Assembly (NCBI GenBank): GCA_021014325.1
Contig: CM037461.1
Span: 7,655,501-7,719,500, forward strand
Direction: 5' to 3'
DNA length: 64,000 nucleotides
From: Plazaster borealis
Taxonomy: Eukaryota > Echinodermata > Asteroidea > Forcipulatida > Labidiasteridae
Part shown: piece after piece, positions 34,947 to 46,663 of the stretch
Numbering within the stretch: the first letter of the stretch is position 1
How the letters are laid out: every line of letters starts with the position of its first letter
Notes under the pieces: model-generated
Databases searched by the model: none
Told to the model about the DNA's origin: nothing
What the model saw: the letters and a program-made list of their open reading frames with translations, nothing else
Position numbers and translations under genes: made by a program

Positions 34947-35085
34947 ATAGTCCAGGAGAACAGTACATGAACCGTGACATGGAGTACAACTAACATTTTT
35001 TTGCTGAAATGAGTCCACCAGGGTGTCCCTTTTAAGAAATTGATGCATGCCCAGCTGGCAGGGTTGAGCATATTTTGTTACAGTA
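34947..35085 (+). repeat. Inverted repeat, left copy (candidate TIR)
   Basis: Matches the complement of 41131-41282 over about 140 bases with gaps. Shared blocks are ATAGTCCAGGAG, CGTGACAT with GAGTACAACTA, a diverged middle (GAAATGAGTCC against GAAATAAGTTC), and a perfect 28-base core containing GATGCATGCCCAGCTGGCAG followed by GGTTGAGC (35042-35069). It bounds the XPG/CXC gene on its 3' side. Confidence 0.75.
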
Positions 35086-35663
35086 AAAATTCATATTTCC
35101 TATAGTTTGTATGGTAACGCTATCCAAGTGTCATTTTTCGAAAACCACAGAACCTTTTTGTCACCCTTTCTTGATAAGGTGTACTTTCAGGTCAGTGTAC
35201 TAACCAGATATTGTATGTAGAGATTTCCGACATGATGTAAACAATAATTAGTAAACTACTATAGCTCACCTTGGGAAACTATGTTATCAAGAGGTTACGT
35301 TTTGCTGATCTGACCATTGACCTGGTGCCACATTTTTGCACATTTTGCAACATTTCCGTATTTTGATAACATGTGTACAATATACAAAGTGTTCAATATG
35401 AATGTTTTACCCAAAGTAAAAAATGTCAATGAGGGGATAAAATCATTCCGCTTGACCTTCATAATACACACTACAGTGCATCCTGTTTCTCAGTATAACA
35501 TCTTAGTCATATGATAAATACCAATACATGTAGACATTACCTGCAGTCCTTGGTGTGTAGGTAAAACACAGTTCTGTGGTATGGTGAACACTAATTAGAC
35601 AAATTATCTCAATGCAACAGTTTAGTCTCAACCAAATCCGTCAACTGTAGCCAAAATTACCCT

Positions 35664-37163
35664 TCATTCACTGTCAGAGCTATCTGAGTCCTCAAGTACA
35701 GAAGTGAAGGAATTTGCACATCTTTCATCTGATTCACACTGGCAGTATGTGGTGCAAGACAGTCCTGCTGAATGACAGCTGCATCTATTAGTTGCACAGG
35801 GGTTGTCCGACTTACAGGAACAAACAACAGTCTGAAGGACAGCAGCTGGAGCAACTGCAGCTGGTCCATAGGTTGGGCATGGTTCCTGATTGCCCTTGAT
35901 GTCCCAACCAAACTTAGTGATATCTACATTTGGAGGATCATCTGTAGCAGCAGCGCACCAGATTAAAGTCTGGAGGTGTGCACGTTTGACATGTAGAACA
36001 GCTGCTTCATTTGTTGGGGGCAGGCTTCTGATTGCAGGTGGTTGTCGTTTTCTGCAAAAGGTCTGGTACCTGAGACTATTAAGGTCAGATCCTGGGTTGC
36101 CTCCATATAGGGAAATCAGGAAATCAATGCCTACCCGTTCTGCCACTGCCTGAGGAACAGTGCTGTCGCACATCTCGTCCAGTTCAAGGTCAGATTTTAA
36201 AAGCAGATTGAGTGCAGAAACTTTCCCTTTTCCATATGGATATGACACAGAGTCACATCCAGTGAGGGCATGAAGTGGAAGAACATTTTTGCATTTGTCT
36301 CCAAGTTTGTCAACAGTTTCATTGATGCTGATTACATTTCCATCATGCTTCTTTATTGAGACTTGGGTGGTGATGTACTTCCACACATGGTACACCAATA
36401 GTACAAAAATGTCTGTATCATCTGCAGTAACCTGAATGTGACTTTTGTCTTGGTGAAGGAGATGTATGTAACGGACAAGGTTCACATCTGCTTCCTCATG
36501 GTTGAACTGTGACTGTTCCTCACCGATTAGATGAAGTAAGGGATGTCCATGGGCAGTATTGCAGAGGACATTGATCAGCTACGTCTTATTTTGGTCACTC
36601 TTCATAATGATCTCTCGGTTTGGAAGCGGAGAAGTGCTTGTGAGATTGTGGTGTTGTGGAGCTTTGCCTCCAGCCCGACGAGTTCGTTCATGTGATTTTA
36701 TGGAGCCTGGTAGATACTTGTCAAAGATGATGTACGTCAGATGCCCTTTTGAGTACTTGTGGCAGAAATTGTTTGCAAACTGTTGAGTGGTACAAATCTT
36801 TGGCCACAGAATATGATAGAGTGCTTCATTCCCGTCAACTATCTCAAGGTCTACGGGGTCCAAAGGGGCAGCTGCATTGACAGCCAACTTGGAGATAAGG
36901 ATGCTCTTTGTTCCTTTTCGCATGTTGCCATACTCATTGAACAATGAAGAAGGCACTGGAGCAAGTTCATATCTGAAGAGGTCTTGCAAATGAATGTCAC
37001 GTTTTTGGGAAATAACCAGCAGGCGGGCGTACAGCTTTTCCATGTCATATGCATGTCCAAAGCCAACTTTCAGACCTTTCTTGGCAATCTGCATCGTAAC
37101 AACTCCCTTTTTCAGAGGTTTGTGAAAGCCCCCAGGAAGGTTCTTGGAGAATTTGGCTGCCAT
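35664..37163 (-). pseudogene. XPG/FEN1-like nuclease and CXC portion
   Basis: Separately listed because two stops isolate it: it starts at an ATG four codons after the TGA near 37176, in the same frame, and is cut by TAG at 36579. The first part has the N-region logic of XPG nucleases (VDGNEALYHILWPK; FDKYLPGSIK). The second has the acidic HEEADV, ADDTDIF and the GCD...GKGK segment corresponding to the I-region and helix-turn-helix. The C-terminus is a Cys-rich TSO1-like domain that normally binds DNA. Structure-specific nuclease activity is inferred from motif pattern only. Confidence 0.65.
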
Positions 37164-40100
37164 TGTTTGGCCTATTCAAAGAGAATTATCTACATTCACT
37201 TTGTCTGGTGCAACACGACCACTGACAATGTTGAGAAGTGCATCATCTGCCTGCATGTGAAGTGGGTTCGTGTACTTTCTGACCTCTGATATAATTACAT
37301 TTCGATCAGAAGCATCCAGCTGCCTTCTCCTCTTCCCTTCTTCCTTGTGTCCTGTGCCATCAGCGTCCTCCTCGCGTATTTCCCCATGTATTTTGTCAAA
37401 GGCAATGGAAAGTGTATTGCACAGGTGATATGACAGGGTCCAACTAGCTACCTGCTCCTCTGAAAGGGTCTTTCCAACCAGCCCACCTTTAGCTTTCCCA
37501 TAGCGGATGTATGTTTGCTCCCCAAACTGATCCAAGAAAAGTCCATTCCAGACCCCTTTCCTGTGTCGACACACATGTTCACCGTGGAGGAATGCCTCTG
37601 CTGTATCGTCTGGAAGATTTGTCATATCCACGAGGTGCCAAAGAATATATCTAGCATAATTCCAGTGACTGGCAGCAAAGAAATATGGCAGCATCCTTCG
37701 TAGACTGTACTGGTGAAGCAACCAATCTCCCTGCCTCTCTGCTCTAATGTACAAGAGTAAGATGCTCACAGGTGTTATGAGGCAATCTACGCAAAGGCGT
37801 CCTGTGCGTGATGTACGGGCACACTCCAAAGTGTCCTCAAGTTCCTGCATAGTTCTCTTTCCAGAAACAACGAAAGGTTCCAGCAGGGCTTCTGCTACCA
37901 TCCTCAATCCACGGAGTGCCTTAGGCCATGCTTTACCATTCAACATGTTTGCAACCCCTTTGAATGCTGCACCCAAGATCTCCTCCAGACCACTGCTGCA
38001 CATAAGGGTACCAATGCAACCAATAAAGGACATAATGACATGCATGCCACCGGGACGTACTATAAGATGCTGCCACCTCTCAGGATATGACCATTTGATT
38101 CGCATTGCAACTTTATACAGCTGCATATCTGCACTAACATGAATGTGATCAACATTGTGCTGTTTCATGAAGCTTTCTATGTAGAGGAGTGTCGTCAGAA
38201 CAGTGTCAGGATGCGAAGGTGTCCCATCTATTAATGGCCCTAACAGAAACCCTGTTGCTGGTCCAGGCTCATCATCACTGCCTTTAGCAACATTGAACAT
38301 GAAGCCAGACCACTCTGCCTGTGGATTCTCATCCTTGCTGCTTTCTATGACCTCCACCAACCATCTCACATCTGATTCCTGTGCAGTAATGATACTGTCA
38401 TGCAACTGCTTCACAAGGTTAAAGGGTAGACCCTGGTGTACCTCTACTAATGGTGGGAGTGGTTTCTCCTTCCCCTGGAAGTGTTGCAGCTGTACTGGGG
38501 CTAGGTCTTTGATTTTCAGCTGAGACATTTCCTGCTTGCTCATGCGGGGAATATTAACAGGAGTAACACTGCCACGGGGACCTGTGAGTGATCATAATGT
38601 AATTTTAACATTTTACAAGCGATTTAAAATCAGACTTTAAGCACACTAGGATTATCAAAGGCAACAAACTAGGTGATAGAACGAGTACTATCACCACGTT
38701 GGACTCGAAAATGTACATGTAGCTACTGTATAATGAACTATGTTTGAACATCACCACATTTGATTATTATATAGCTGTTCAAAAACTACTTTAGCTGTAA
38801 CATCAATGCTTCACAATACTATACTTTCTAATAAAGACTTGTTATCTGGCAGCATATCTACAGAGGTGAAATATGTATGTGTTATGGAAGTAACATGTAT
38901 CTACCAAAATAACGTACACAAGCATTCTACCTTGTGAGTTATGTGTGAATTCTACAGCCATGCAGTGAGATTCTCTTACTCCGTTTGGAGTATAGACATT
39001 GAGGTCGAAGTTGTCAAACCAGGCACTAAGCAGATGATCAGTTTGGAGCAGGTCTTTATAGAGATCTTTGTCCTGGGCTGTAACCTTGGCGACAGATTTT
39101 CGGAAACGGCGTACTTCATCATAGGAGCAGATGTAACCACTACTGTGCAGAACGTCAATCAGTTCTCTTGACCCAAACTGATGGTGAAGCTTAACAGCAA
39201 GGCCCAAAGTTGTCTGATTGAATGATTTGATCATAAGTGCCTGTATTGACTGGGCCAGGCTGAGTGACTCTCTAGTGACTGCGCCAGATGACACTAGTCC
39301 ACTTACAAGACTCAGCAGTGTGCTGCTTGTGTCTGCGACAGCAGTTCCAAAATTAAAACTACTCAAGTCATAGGCTTTAGGTTTTCGCTTCTCCTTTGCC
39401 TCTCTTAAAATGGTCTTTATAACTTCAGCAAGCTGGTCATCATTTGCTTCCACAAGATTCAGGTTGCCAGGAATATGCTGTCGCAGACAGAGCAAACTTG
39501 CACACCCACTTATCCTCATAACAATGAGGTCATCCCGGAAATGAGACTCTAGCATCTGTATAAGTCGTGCTCGTTGTTTCCGGATTGCGTCTTGGCAGAC
39601 CGTGGGTTCATTACTTATTGAAGAAGTAGCAACAGAAGCTGAATAGATCTCATAGATTTCAACAGAGTTCCACAGTTTACTTGGATCATTCTTTATGTCA
39701 AACACAACCCGTCGGAATGCATCACTGGATAGGTTCATGGGTTCCTCATCAGCAGCTTTGACAGCATAGCTTACATTTCTCTTAGCTACAAACGAAGTAT
39801 AACAATCATGGTGGTACTGCGCGTCAGCAGCGTGTAGATCAGAAACAGCACCCAGGATGCGAAGGTGAACCTGTCTTGCTTGTTCATCTCCTCGTTCTTG
39901 GCAAGTCTTCAGTAGTTTCTGTTTTAGTTCAATGGTTCTGCACTGAACTACTCTTCTCCACCTCTTTGGGTTTTTGGGTTTTTTGGGTACACATATCTCA
40001 GCACAAATAAGGCAACATGTTTTAAATTCAAACATTGACTGATAAGACCTCCTTTTCGGAGGAGGTTCATTGTCTTTATAGCTCTTGGAAATGCTCTGCT

Positions 40101-40337
40101 TGAGCTTCCTCTGTATATGTGTTTTCGACGTGTAGTTTGATACACAGGTGTGATGGAACTTAATAGTCAGATCAGGGTCTTTGTCAAGGGAATCTTGTAA
40201 GGCTATATATGTAAAGTGTCTTTGCGTTGCTTGCTTGATTCAATGATTTTTTTAATTCTTTCGGAGCCTCCAGTTATAAGACGACCAGTTCTATTACAGC
40301 TGAAATAGCAGCACTCAGAGTCCATTCCTACATCCAT
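35664..40337 (-). pseudogene. Large transposase-like protein with XPG-like nuclease and CXC domain, decayed
   Basis: Exon 1 runs from ATG at 40337 to 38931. The intron is 38930-38582 (CAAG/GTAGAA donor, CTCACAG acceptor) and exon 2 is 38581-35664, predicting about 1,440 residues. The N-terminus has CX3C/HHTC and CLIC...YHHDCY zinc motifs. The middle includes HIHVSADMQLYKVA, GGMHVIMSF and WNGLFLDQFGEQTYIRYG, where Asp and Glu are conserved-looking and may be catalytic. Next comes a nuclease: DLEIVDGNEALYH, IIFDKYLPGSIKSHERTRR, HEEADVNLVRY, TADDTDIFVLL and HALTGCDSVSYPYGKGK, which parallel the XPG N, I and helix-turn-helix parts. It ends with a CXC motif (CSCKSDNPCATNRCSCHSAG) and an acidic tail. 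Damage: a 2-base insertion near 40205, TGA near 37176 and TAG at 36579-36581; otherwise open. Confidence 0.7.
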
Positions 40338-41130
40338 GCTGTTAATCACCCAGACCTAGACGAATCTGCAATATAATTATTTGTCCATGTTCATGAAATG
40401 AAGTCATGCAGATCAAAAAAGCTTTTCTTTCAAAAAGAGATAAATTTGACAGACATTAGACAATAATTGGATAGGAATCATACTTGTAACTTGATATTTG
40501 CACTTGTTGACCTTTCCTGACCTCTGGCTGACCCTATGTCCAGTTTGAAGGTCATCATACCTAGTTGTTATTTACATTGTGTACAAAGGATGTCCTAGGA
40601 TTTTACAAAAGGGGTCATTTGTATCTTTACTCTTAGCAGTTAACATGTTAGGTACAAGTGTTGTTACCCTACCCTCATCATACATAATAAACGGACTTCA
40701 CATTCAAGATTACAAACCATTGAGCCAAAATGTAGACACATTATGAAGGCATATTACCCCCTCACTGTAGCTGTCAGAATACCTTTTAATGTTGAAACAA
40801 ACAAAATTGGTAAACTTACCTGAAATTTTTCTTGCAACAGTAAAGTGTCTGTGTTACACGAACTTGTTTGCCATAAATGGCCACTTGCCAGCATGACAGT
40901 TGCACTTATTTGCACCTATTTGACCTCTTTAGCACCTTGCAAGAAGGTCAAAGGTCATCATGTTTAGTATCATTAAAAAGAGACTGGCCTAGATATCAAA
41001 TGAGGGGTAATTTGTTTATGAATTGCAAAAACTGCAAAAAAGTTCAGTACAGAAAGGTTACCACTACTCCCAAAGTGATTGTATAATTATTGTTATACTT
41101 TGTGTTACAAATGTAATACATTTTGTAAGG

Positions 41131-41282
41131 TTGTAAAACAAAAAAGCTCAACCCTGCCAGCTGGGCATGCATCAGAATTAGTATCCAGACACCTTGGAGA
41201 ACTTATTTCTGCTTAAAAATTGTAGTTGTACTCAATGTCACGCTTCACCTAAATTTTGGGGTTTGGCTCCTGGACTATCAGT
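41131..41282 (-). repeat. Inverted repeat, right copy (candidate TIR)
   Basis: Mirror of 34947-35085; the identical 28-base core is at 41147-41174 (plus strand: GCTCAACCCTGCCAGCTGGG then CATGCATC). Similarity ends abruptly beyond GGACTAT at 41282. No matching target-site duplication was found, so the exact outer edge is uncertain. Confidence 0.75.
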
Positions 41283-41813
41283 TCTTTATTTTTCCATAAT
41301 ATATATAAGCCTCCTTGTTCTTTTCTTTCAAGTTAATGTTGATTTTCAAAAATTTATTTTGACCAACCAACCTAAAATGTTGGGAATTGGTTGGGGACTA
41401 TTCTAAATGTCCCTGAGCATTTTGTCTTGTTTCCTAATTACCATCCTGTTATTAATTTTTTTGCACTTTCGCTGTTAAATGATTTTGGAATTTGTTAATT
41501 TTTTTACTTTTTTGGAATTTTGGAATTTTTTTTTTTTGGTTGAATTTTTTAACTTGTTTGAATTTCTGAAAACATCTTTAAAACATCTTTAATCAACCTC
41601 AACACACCCCCTAACTACCTCAAAACACTTTTTAAACATTTTCAATCAATGCCTTAAAACAATCTACAAAAAAACTGTTTTGAATTTTTGGAATTTCTTA
41701 ACTTTTTAGACTTTTTGGAATTTTTTGTACTAAGCTAAGTATTTTTTTTTTCGAATCCACCAAATGTGTGTACTAATCCTATGGTTTTTGGGCGGAAACA
41801 AAAAATAATGATA

Positions 41814-43345
41814 AATATAACTGAAAAAAGTTTGAAAATCGGTTGTGTAGCTCTTGAGATATGGTCTTACTTCCGGTTCCGGAAGTAAAGGTTAACATGG
41901 GGTCACGGCTACCCAAGGCTAATCTCCAATGCCCAAGGAGTCTATAAATGAAAAAAAGTTTGAAAATCGGTTGTGTAGTTCTTGAGATATGGTCCCACTT
42001 CCGGTTGACCCAGAAGTAAAGGTCAACATTGGGTCACGGTTACCCAAGGCAAATCTTAGGAGTCTATAACTGAAACAAGTTTGAAAAACGGCTGTGTAGC
42101 TCTTGAGATATGGTCTTACTTCCGGTTGACCCGAAATTAAAGGTCAACTTGGGGTCACGGTTACCCAAGGCTAATGTCCAAGGAGTCTATAACTGAAAAA
42201 AGTTTGAAAATCGGTTGTGTAGTTCTTGAGATATGGTCCCACATCCGGTTGACCCGGAAGTAGAGGTCAGCAAGGGGTCACGGTAATCAAAGTTCAATTT
42301 TTTTTAATGCTCAAAGGATCTATAACTGAAAAAAATTGAACATTGGCTGTGTACTTCTTGAAAAATGGTCCCACTTCCGGTTGAACCAGAAGTAAAGGTC
42401 AACCCGGGGTCACAGTTACTGAAGTTCAATTTTAAATGCTCAAAGGGTCTGTAACTGAAAAGAAATTGAACGCTGGCTGTGTACTTCTTGAAATATGGTC
42501 CCACTTCCGGTTGACCCAGAAGTAAAGGTCAACCCGGGGTCACGGTAACTGAAGTTCAATCTTTAATGCTCAAAGGATCTATAACTGAAAAGAAATTGAA
42601 AATTGGTTGTGTAGTTCTTGAGATATGTCCCACTTCCAGTTGACCCGGCAGTAAAGGTCAACATGGGGTCACGGTAACCCAAGGCAAATCTCCAATGCCC
42701 AAGGAGTCTATAACTGAAAAAAGTTTAAAAATCGGTTGTGTAGTTCTTGAGATATGGCCCCACTTCCGGTTGACCCGGAAGTAAAGGTCATCATGGGGTC
42801 ACGGTTACCCAAGGCTAATTTCCAATGCCCAAGGAGTCTATAACTGAAAAAAAATTGAAAATCGGTTGTGTCAAGTTCAATCTTCAATGCGCAAAGGGTC
42901 TATAACTGAAAAGAAATTGCAAATTGGGTGTGTACTTCTTGAGATCAGGTCCCACTTCCGGTTTACCCGGAAGTAAAGGTCAACATGGGGTCATTGTTAC
43001 CCAAGTTCAATCTTTAATGCTCAAAGGGTCTATAACTGAAAAGAAATTGAAAATCGGGTGTGTTCTTCTTGAGATATGGTCCCACATCCGGTTGACCCGG
43101 AAGTAGAGGTCAGCAAGGGGTCACGGTAATCAAAGTTCAATTTTTAATGCTCAAAGGATCTATAACTGAAAAGAAATTGAAAATCGGTTGTGTAGTTCTT
43201 GAGCTTTGTCCCACTTCCAGTTGACCCGAAACTAAAGGTCAACATGGGGTCACGGTAACCCAAGGCTTACCTCCAATGCCCAAGGAGTATATAACTGAAA
43301 AAAGTTTGAGAATCGGCTGTGTACTTTTTGAGATATGGTGCTGCA
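41814..43345 (+). repeat. ~130-bp satellite array, 13 monomers
   Basis: The anchor AACTGAAAA recurs at about 41821, 41948, 42070, 42193, 42326, 42455, 42585, 42715, 42845, 42906, 43036, 43166 and 43295. Spacing is 122-133 and settles at 130; one half-length unit (61) is present. Each monomer contains CACTTCCGGTTGACCCGGAA and GGTCAACATGGGGTCACGGT. Two subtypes alternate (AAGTTTGAAAATCGG...CCCAAGGAG versus AGAAATTGAAAATTGG...CTCAAAGG). It is preceded by a segment also seen at 45698 (GTGTAC..AT.CTATGG). Confidence 0.9.
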
Positions 43346-44212
43346 AAGATTAACTAATTAATGCTTTGAATTACCGTAGTTTGACACCTGATGACGTCAC
43401 ATTAATAAAAATGTGTTTTTCATACTAATAAATTTGATACACGATGATATGTAACTTATCCCAACCCAATGCCTTTTAACGAAAACCCTATTAGAACGTA
43501 CGTATATCCTCTCTCGGTTAGGATTCCAATATCACGGCAGTCTTTGACGCCTAGCCGTGATTGCGCAACCATGGCACAATTTGCCAGCTAGCAATGGGGT
43601 CCGATTTGTCACTTCATCGTTAATAATCTTGAAAATACATTGTACCTTTATTAGTTTTAATGGTCTGGGAAAACTCTTAGTGAAAGCGTTCCGTGTTTTT
43701 AAAAAGATTTCTTTCTTTTAGGTAACTCTCGTAGTCTTTGTTATTTCAATACAACTTTGTGTGCAGCAACATTTGTAAGACACATTGAACGCTAGGGGGC
43801 GTTCCACACGATTCGATTGCGCATGCTCGCTTTTGCAGGGTGATTGCTTAAAGTCAAAATGCGGCAATGAAGAATGAAGGCATTCAATGCCGGTTGTGTA
43901 AACAGGTTTTGTTATTTGATATGTTGTTTATGAAACTGGTGTTACACGGGTCGCCAACTGTTTCATAAACGGTTACACATTTAAAGAAAATAACCGTGAA
44001 TGCGCAGGCTTAGGCCTTCACGTAAGCCTTTGACGCGTACACGGTTAAGTGACAGATCTTACAGTTCAACATTCACATTTGTACGGTTCGGATAAATGTT
44101 GAAAAATTCACTTGAAAAGTGCTGCTAAATGCTGACCATATTGCGATCACGATTTGCACAGCAAATGATCCCATGCTACACACACCCATATCGTTTCCAA
44201 TTTACAGACTTA

Positions 44213-44347
44213 AAACCCGGTTCACACTTCCTGGGAATGCGAATGCGAAGCGAATTTTGGTGCCGCAATAATCGTTATGCCCTGCCCTTTCAATTGTGAA
44301 AGAAAATTCGCTTCGCACGAAGCATTCGCAGGAAGTATGAACCCGGC
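44213..44347. mobile_element. MITE 1, TTA-flanked
   Basis: A 135-bp element whose ends are inverted (ACCCGGTTCACACTTCCTGG... and ...GCAGGAAGTATGAACCCGGC), flanked by TTA on both sides (44210-44212 and 44348-44350). TTA duplication fits PIF/Harbinger. No coding capacity. Confidence 0.8.
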
Positions 44348-44727
44348 TTAAGTCTTTGTTATTTCATCACTTTGCGTGCGGCATAAGTTGCAAGAAACAT
44401 TGAACGCTAGAGGGCGTTGCACCACAAAGCGATTGCACATAATTGTTTATTTTGCAGGGTGATTGCGCAAAGTCAAAATGTTGCAATGAAGACCCAATTG
44501 TTTTTTATCGTTTGAGTGGTTGTGTTAATAAGGTTTTTTGTTCATGAAACGCGTGTTACCAACCATTTCAGAAACGGTTACACACTAAAAAAAACAACCG
44601 TAAATGCTAAGGCTTTGTAAGCCTCCCTGTGGCGGTCACTCTGTTAGCCATCCAATCAACTGGTTAAACATCTACATTATTACGGTCCGGATAAAATAAT
44701 TTTGACCATAATAAATGTGAACGGTTA

Positions 44728-44911
44728 AGCCCGGTTCATACTTCCTGCCAATGCGAATGCGAAGCGAATTTGACTTGAATTTGACGTCAAAACTCTGTTT
44801 GAGCTGCGAATTTTCGCAAAAGTTGAGCACGGCTTAACTCTTGCGAATTATTCGTTGCGAATTTGTGACGTCAATATTCAATTCGCATTCGCAGGAAGTA
44901 TGAACCGGGCT
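44728..44911. mobile_element. MITE 2, TTA-flanked
   Basis: A 184-bp element: AGCCCGGTTCATACTTCCTG at the left, its complement at the right (CAGGAAGTATGAACCGGGCT), and internal GCGAATGCGAAGCGAATTTG / GAATTCGCATTCGC-like arms. It is flanked by TTA at 44725-44727 and 44912-44914. Same family as 44213-44347. Confidence 0.85.
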
Positions 44912-45734
44912 TTACACATATAACTGACCGTTTCAGAAACGGTTACGGGTTTACTAAAAAAAATACTGTTAGTGCATGTAAAGCTAAATGCTAAATTCTT
45001 GTTTTGGCTAAAACAGTTAATTCATATGGGATATGAGTGTATTGTAATTTTGGCTCTTCACACCCCCAAATCCAACACTGACCGTTTAGCCATAAAAAAA
45101 AACTCATTTCTCTGTTCTACACCTTCCCTCAATCAGTTCTTATTATTGCTTTATTGCGACCACCAGAAAGTTTTTTGTTTGCTACACGGCGATTTCCTGA
45201 AGTAATGCCATTGCATAAGAAACCTAAAACATATCGTTTTACAGCGAACGGGACCCAAGGGCAGACAAGTCTGCCACGCCGGCACATCGTCTCAGAACAC
45301 GGCGGTCTATTTTTATCGTCCATGCTGAAACCTGAATAACGATGTGACTTTTGAGTGCTAGCTAGCCCTTTGCTGCCCAGCAGAGAGTTTCGTTTCGCAA
45401 CAACAACGGCAAAATTCAGATCCGAAATACATTGGAAACTAAACTATGTTTTAGTCTCTCATCGTTAGGTCTCTCATCGTCTATGTATATTGTACGAAAT
45501 ACGCAACAACATCGCTCGTATACGGGACAAGGACTTGATTAAGTTAAGAATTTTAGAATATTCATGTCATTATAACTAAGTAAAATAATTAATTAAGTTA
45601 AGGTTAGGAGTTAAGTTTATGTTCTAAGCTTCAACTTGATATATGATCTGACTCCTTCGTATTTGCGCTCTAGAATATAAGGCTTAAAGAAAATATGTGT
45701 ACAAATGCTATGGGATTTTGGGGAGAAACAAAGA

Positions 45735-45772
45735 ATAATAATAATAATAATAATAACAATAATAATAATAAC
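45735..45772 (+). repeat. AAT microsatellite
   Basis: (AAT)n interrupted by one AAC. A similar AAT run lies at 46668-46690, so the motif cluster between them is bracketed by same-strand AAT repeats. Confidence 0.9.
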
Positions 45773-45784
45773 GCTAATTGCTAT

Positions 45785-46663
45785 AATAGGGCGACAGTGT
45801 AAAAAATGCTCCAATAGGGCGACAGTTGTGTATCTAAAAAAAAACGTGCTTTTTAAACATTTTTTTATGAAATTAATGTTTGACAAACTTGTTTTTATGA
45901 TTAATGTCATGGAAGAAATCATTTATTTAGAAACTAACTTTTTTCAATGTCGCCCTAATATTTGTTATACAACTTGTGCTACAATAGGGCGACACATTAT
46001 CTGTCGCCCTATTGTGGCATTTTCACATACGTTATATAAAATGATACAATAGGGCGAGATATAATGTGACATCAGTTCAATACTTTACCTCATCTTCTTG
46101 CAAAGGGTGTACATTTTAATTTCTGATATAATTCATTCATGATTCGTTAAGAAACATTATGGCATTAGTTATTATTTGTTATGTAAAGCACCACAATATG
46201 GCGACAGTTATTATTTGTTATGTAAAGCACCACAATATGGCGACAGTTACTATTTGTTATGTAAATCACTAAAACCTAGTTTATAGACTATCATATTTAA
46301 GTCCACGTACTTCCAAACAGTTTACATTTTTTAAATCAGAAGAAATCTTGAAATGATAGTGTATTTTTTCTAAGTTATCCCAGAAAACAATGTGTCGCCA
46401 TATTGCAGCATTTGTTATCATATCAGATAATAACAGGGCGGCTTTTGCATTCCCATAGCTATCTACTTGACACATCAAAATCACATATCAAGTTTTTTTC
46501 CAGAAAGAAGATGGCCCTTGATCTCTTAATTGGTCAGTTGACCACATTGAACAATTAATTCTGATTGATTGGCCTCATGAATAATAGGGCGACAGTTAGG
46601 TGTCGCCCTTTTATTTACTGTCGCCCTATTATAGCATTATTTGGTATGAAGTGTCGCCCTATT
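45785..46663. repeat. Cluster of AATAGGGCGACAG words in both orientations
   Basis: Plus copies at about 45785, 45813, 45983, 46048, 46195 (AATATGG variant), 46234 (same variant) and 46583. Minus copies (CTGTCGCCCTATT) at about 45948, 46001, 46393 (variant), 46601, 46618 and 46652. Several form close inverted pairs able to fold into hairpins (45983/46001, 46583/46601). Intervening DNA is non-repetitive AT-rich sequence. The density of one 13-bp word in about 880 bp is far above chance. Confidence 0.85.
46168..46270 (+). repeat. 39-bp tandem repeat, 2.6 copies
   Basis: The unit starting GTTATTATTTGTTATGTAAA and containing CACAATATGGCGACA repeats with an exact 39-base offset at 46168, 46207 and 46246. 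Confidence 0.85.

Larger units (their letters stand above)
34947..41282 (-). mobile_element. Candidate autonomous DNA transposon, Academ-like
   Basis: A 6.3-kb unit defined by ~140-bp inverted repeats around a single large minus-strand gene (40337-35664) whose product combines zinc motifs, a putative transposase, an XPG/FEN1-like nuclease and a CXC tail. From memory, the Academ superfamily includes an XPG-nuclease-bearing branch, which makes it the best known match. TSD and catalytic residues are unproven. The alternative is two unrelated copies of a short repeat that happen to flank a multicopy gene. Confidence 0.5.
43733..44945 (+). repeat. ~620-bp tandem duplication carrying MITEs
   Basis: 43733-44350 and 44352-44945 share long blocks in the same order: AGTCTTTGTTATTTCA, CATTGAACGCTAG.GGGCGTT, GCAGGGTGATTGC, AAAGTCAAAATG, CGGTTACACA and then a TIR element. 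Divergence is considerable, so the duplication is old. Confidence 0.75.

Noticed and set aside
37747..38523. Plus-strand frames at 37.7-38.5 kb
   Set aside because: Antisense shadows of the well-supported transposase-like gene on the minus strand.
34947..41282. Joining the RAG1-like gene and the XPG/CXC gene into one giant element
   Set aside because: The inverted repeat at 34947-35085 lies between them, and one gene is intact while the other is decayed, so separate insertions are simpler.
45785..46663. CRISPR-like array
   Set aside because: Repeats occur in both orientations with irregular spacing and the DNA is eukaryotic; there are no uniform spacers and no cas genes.
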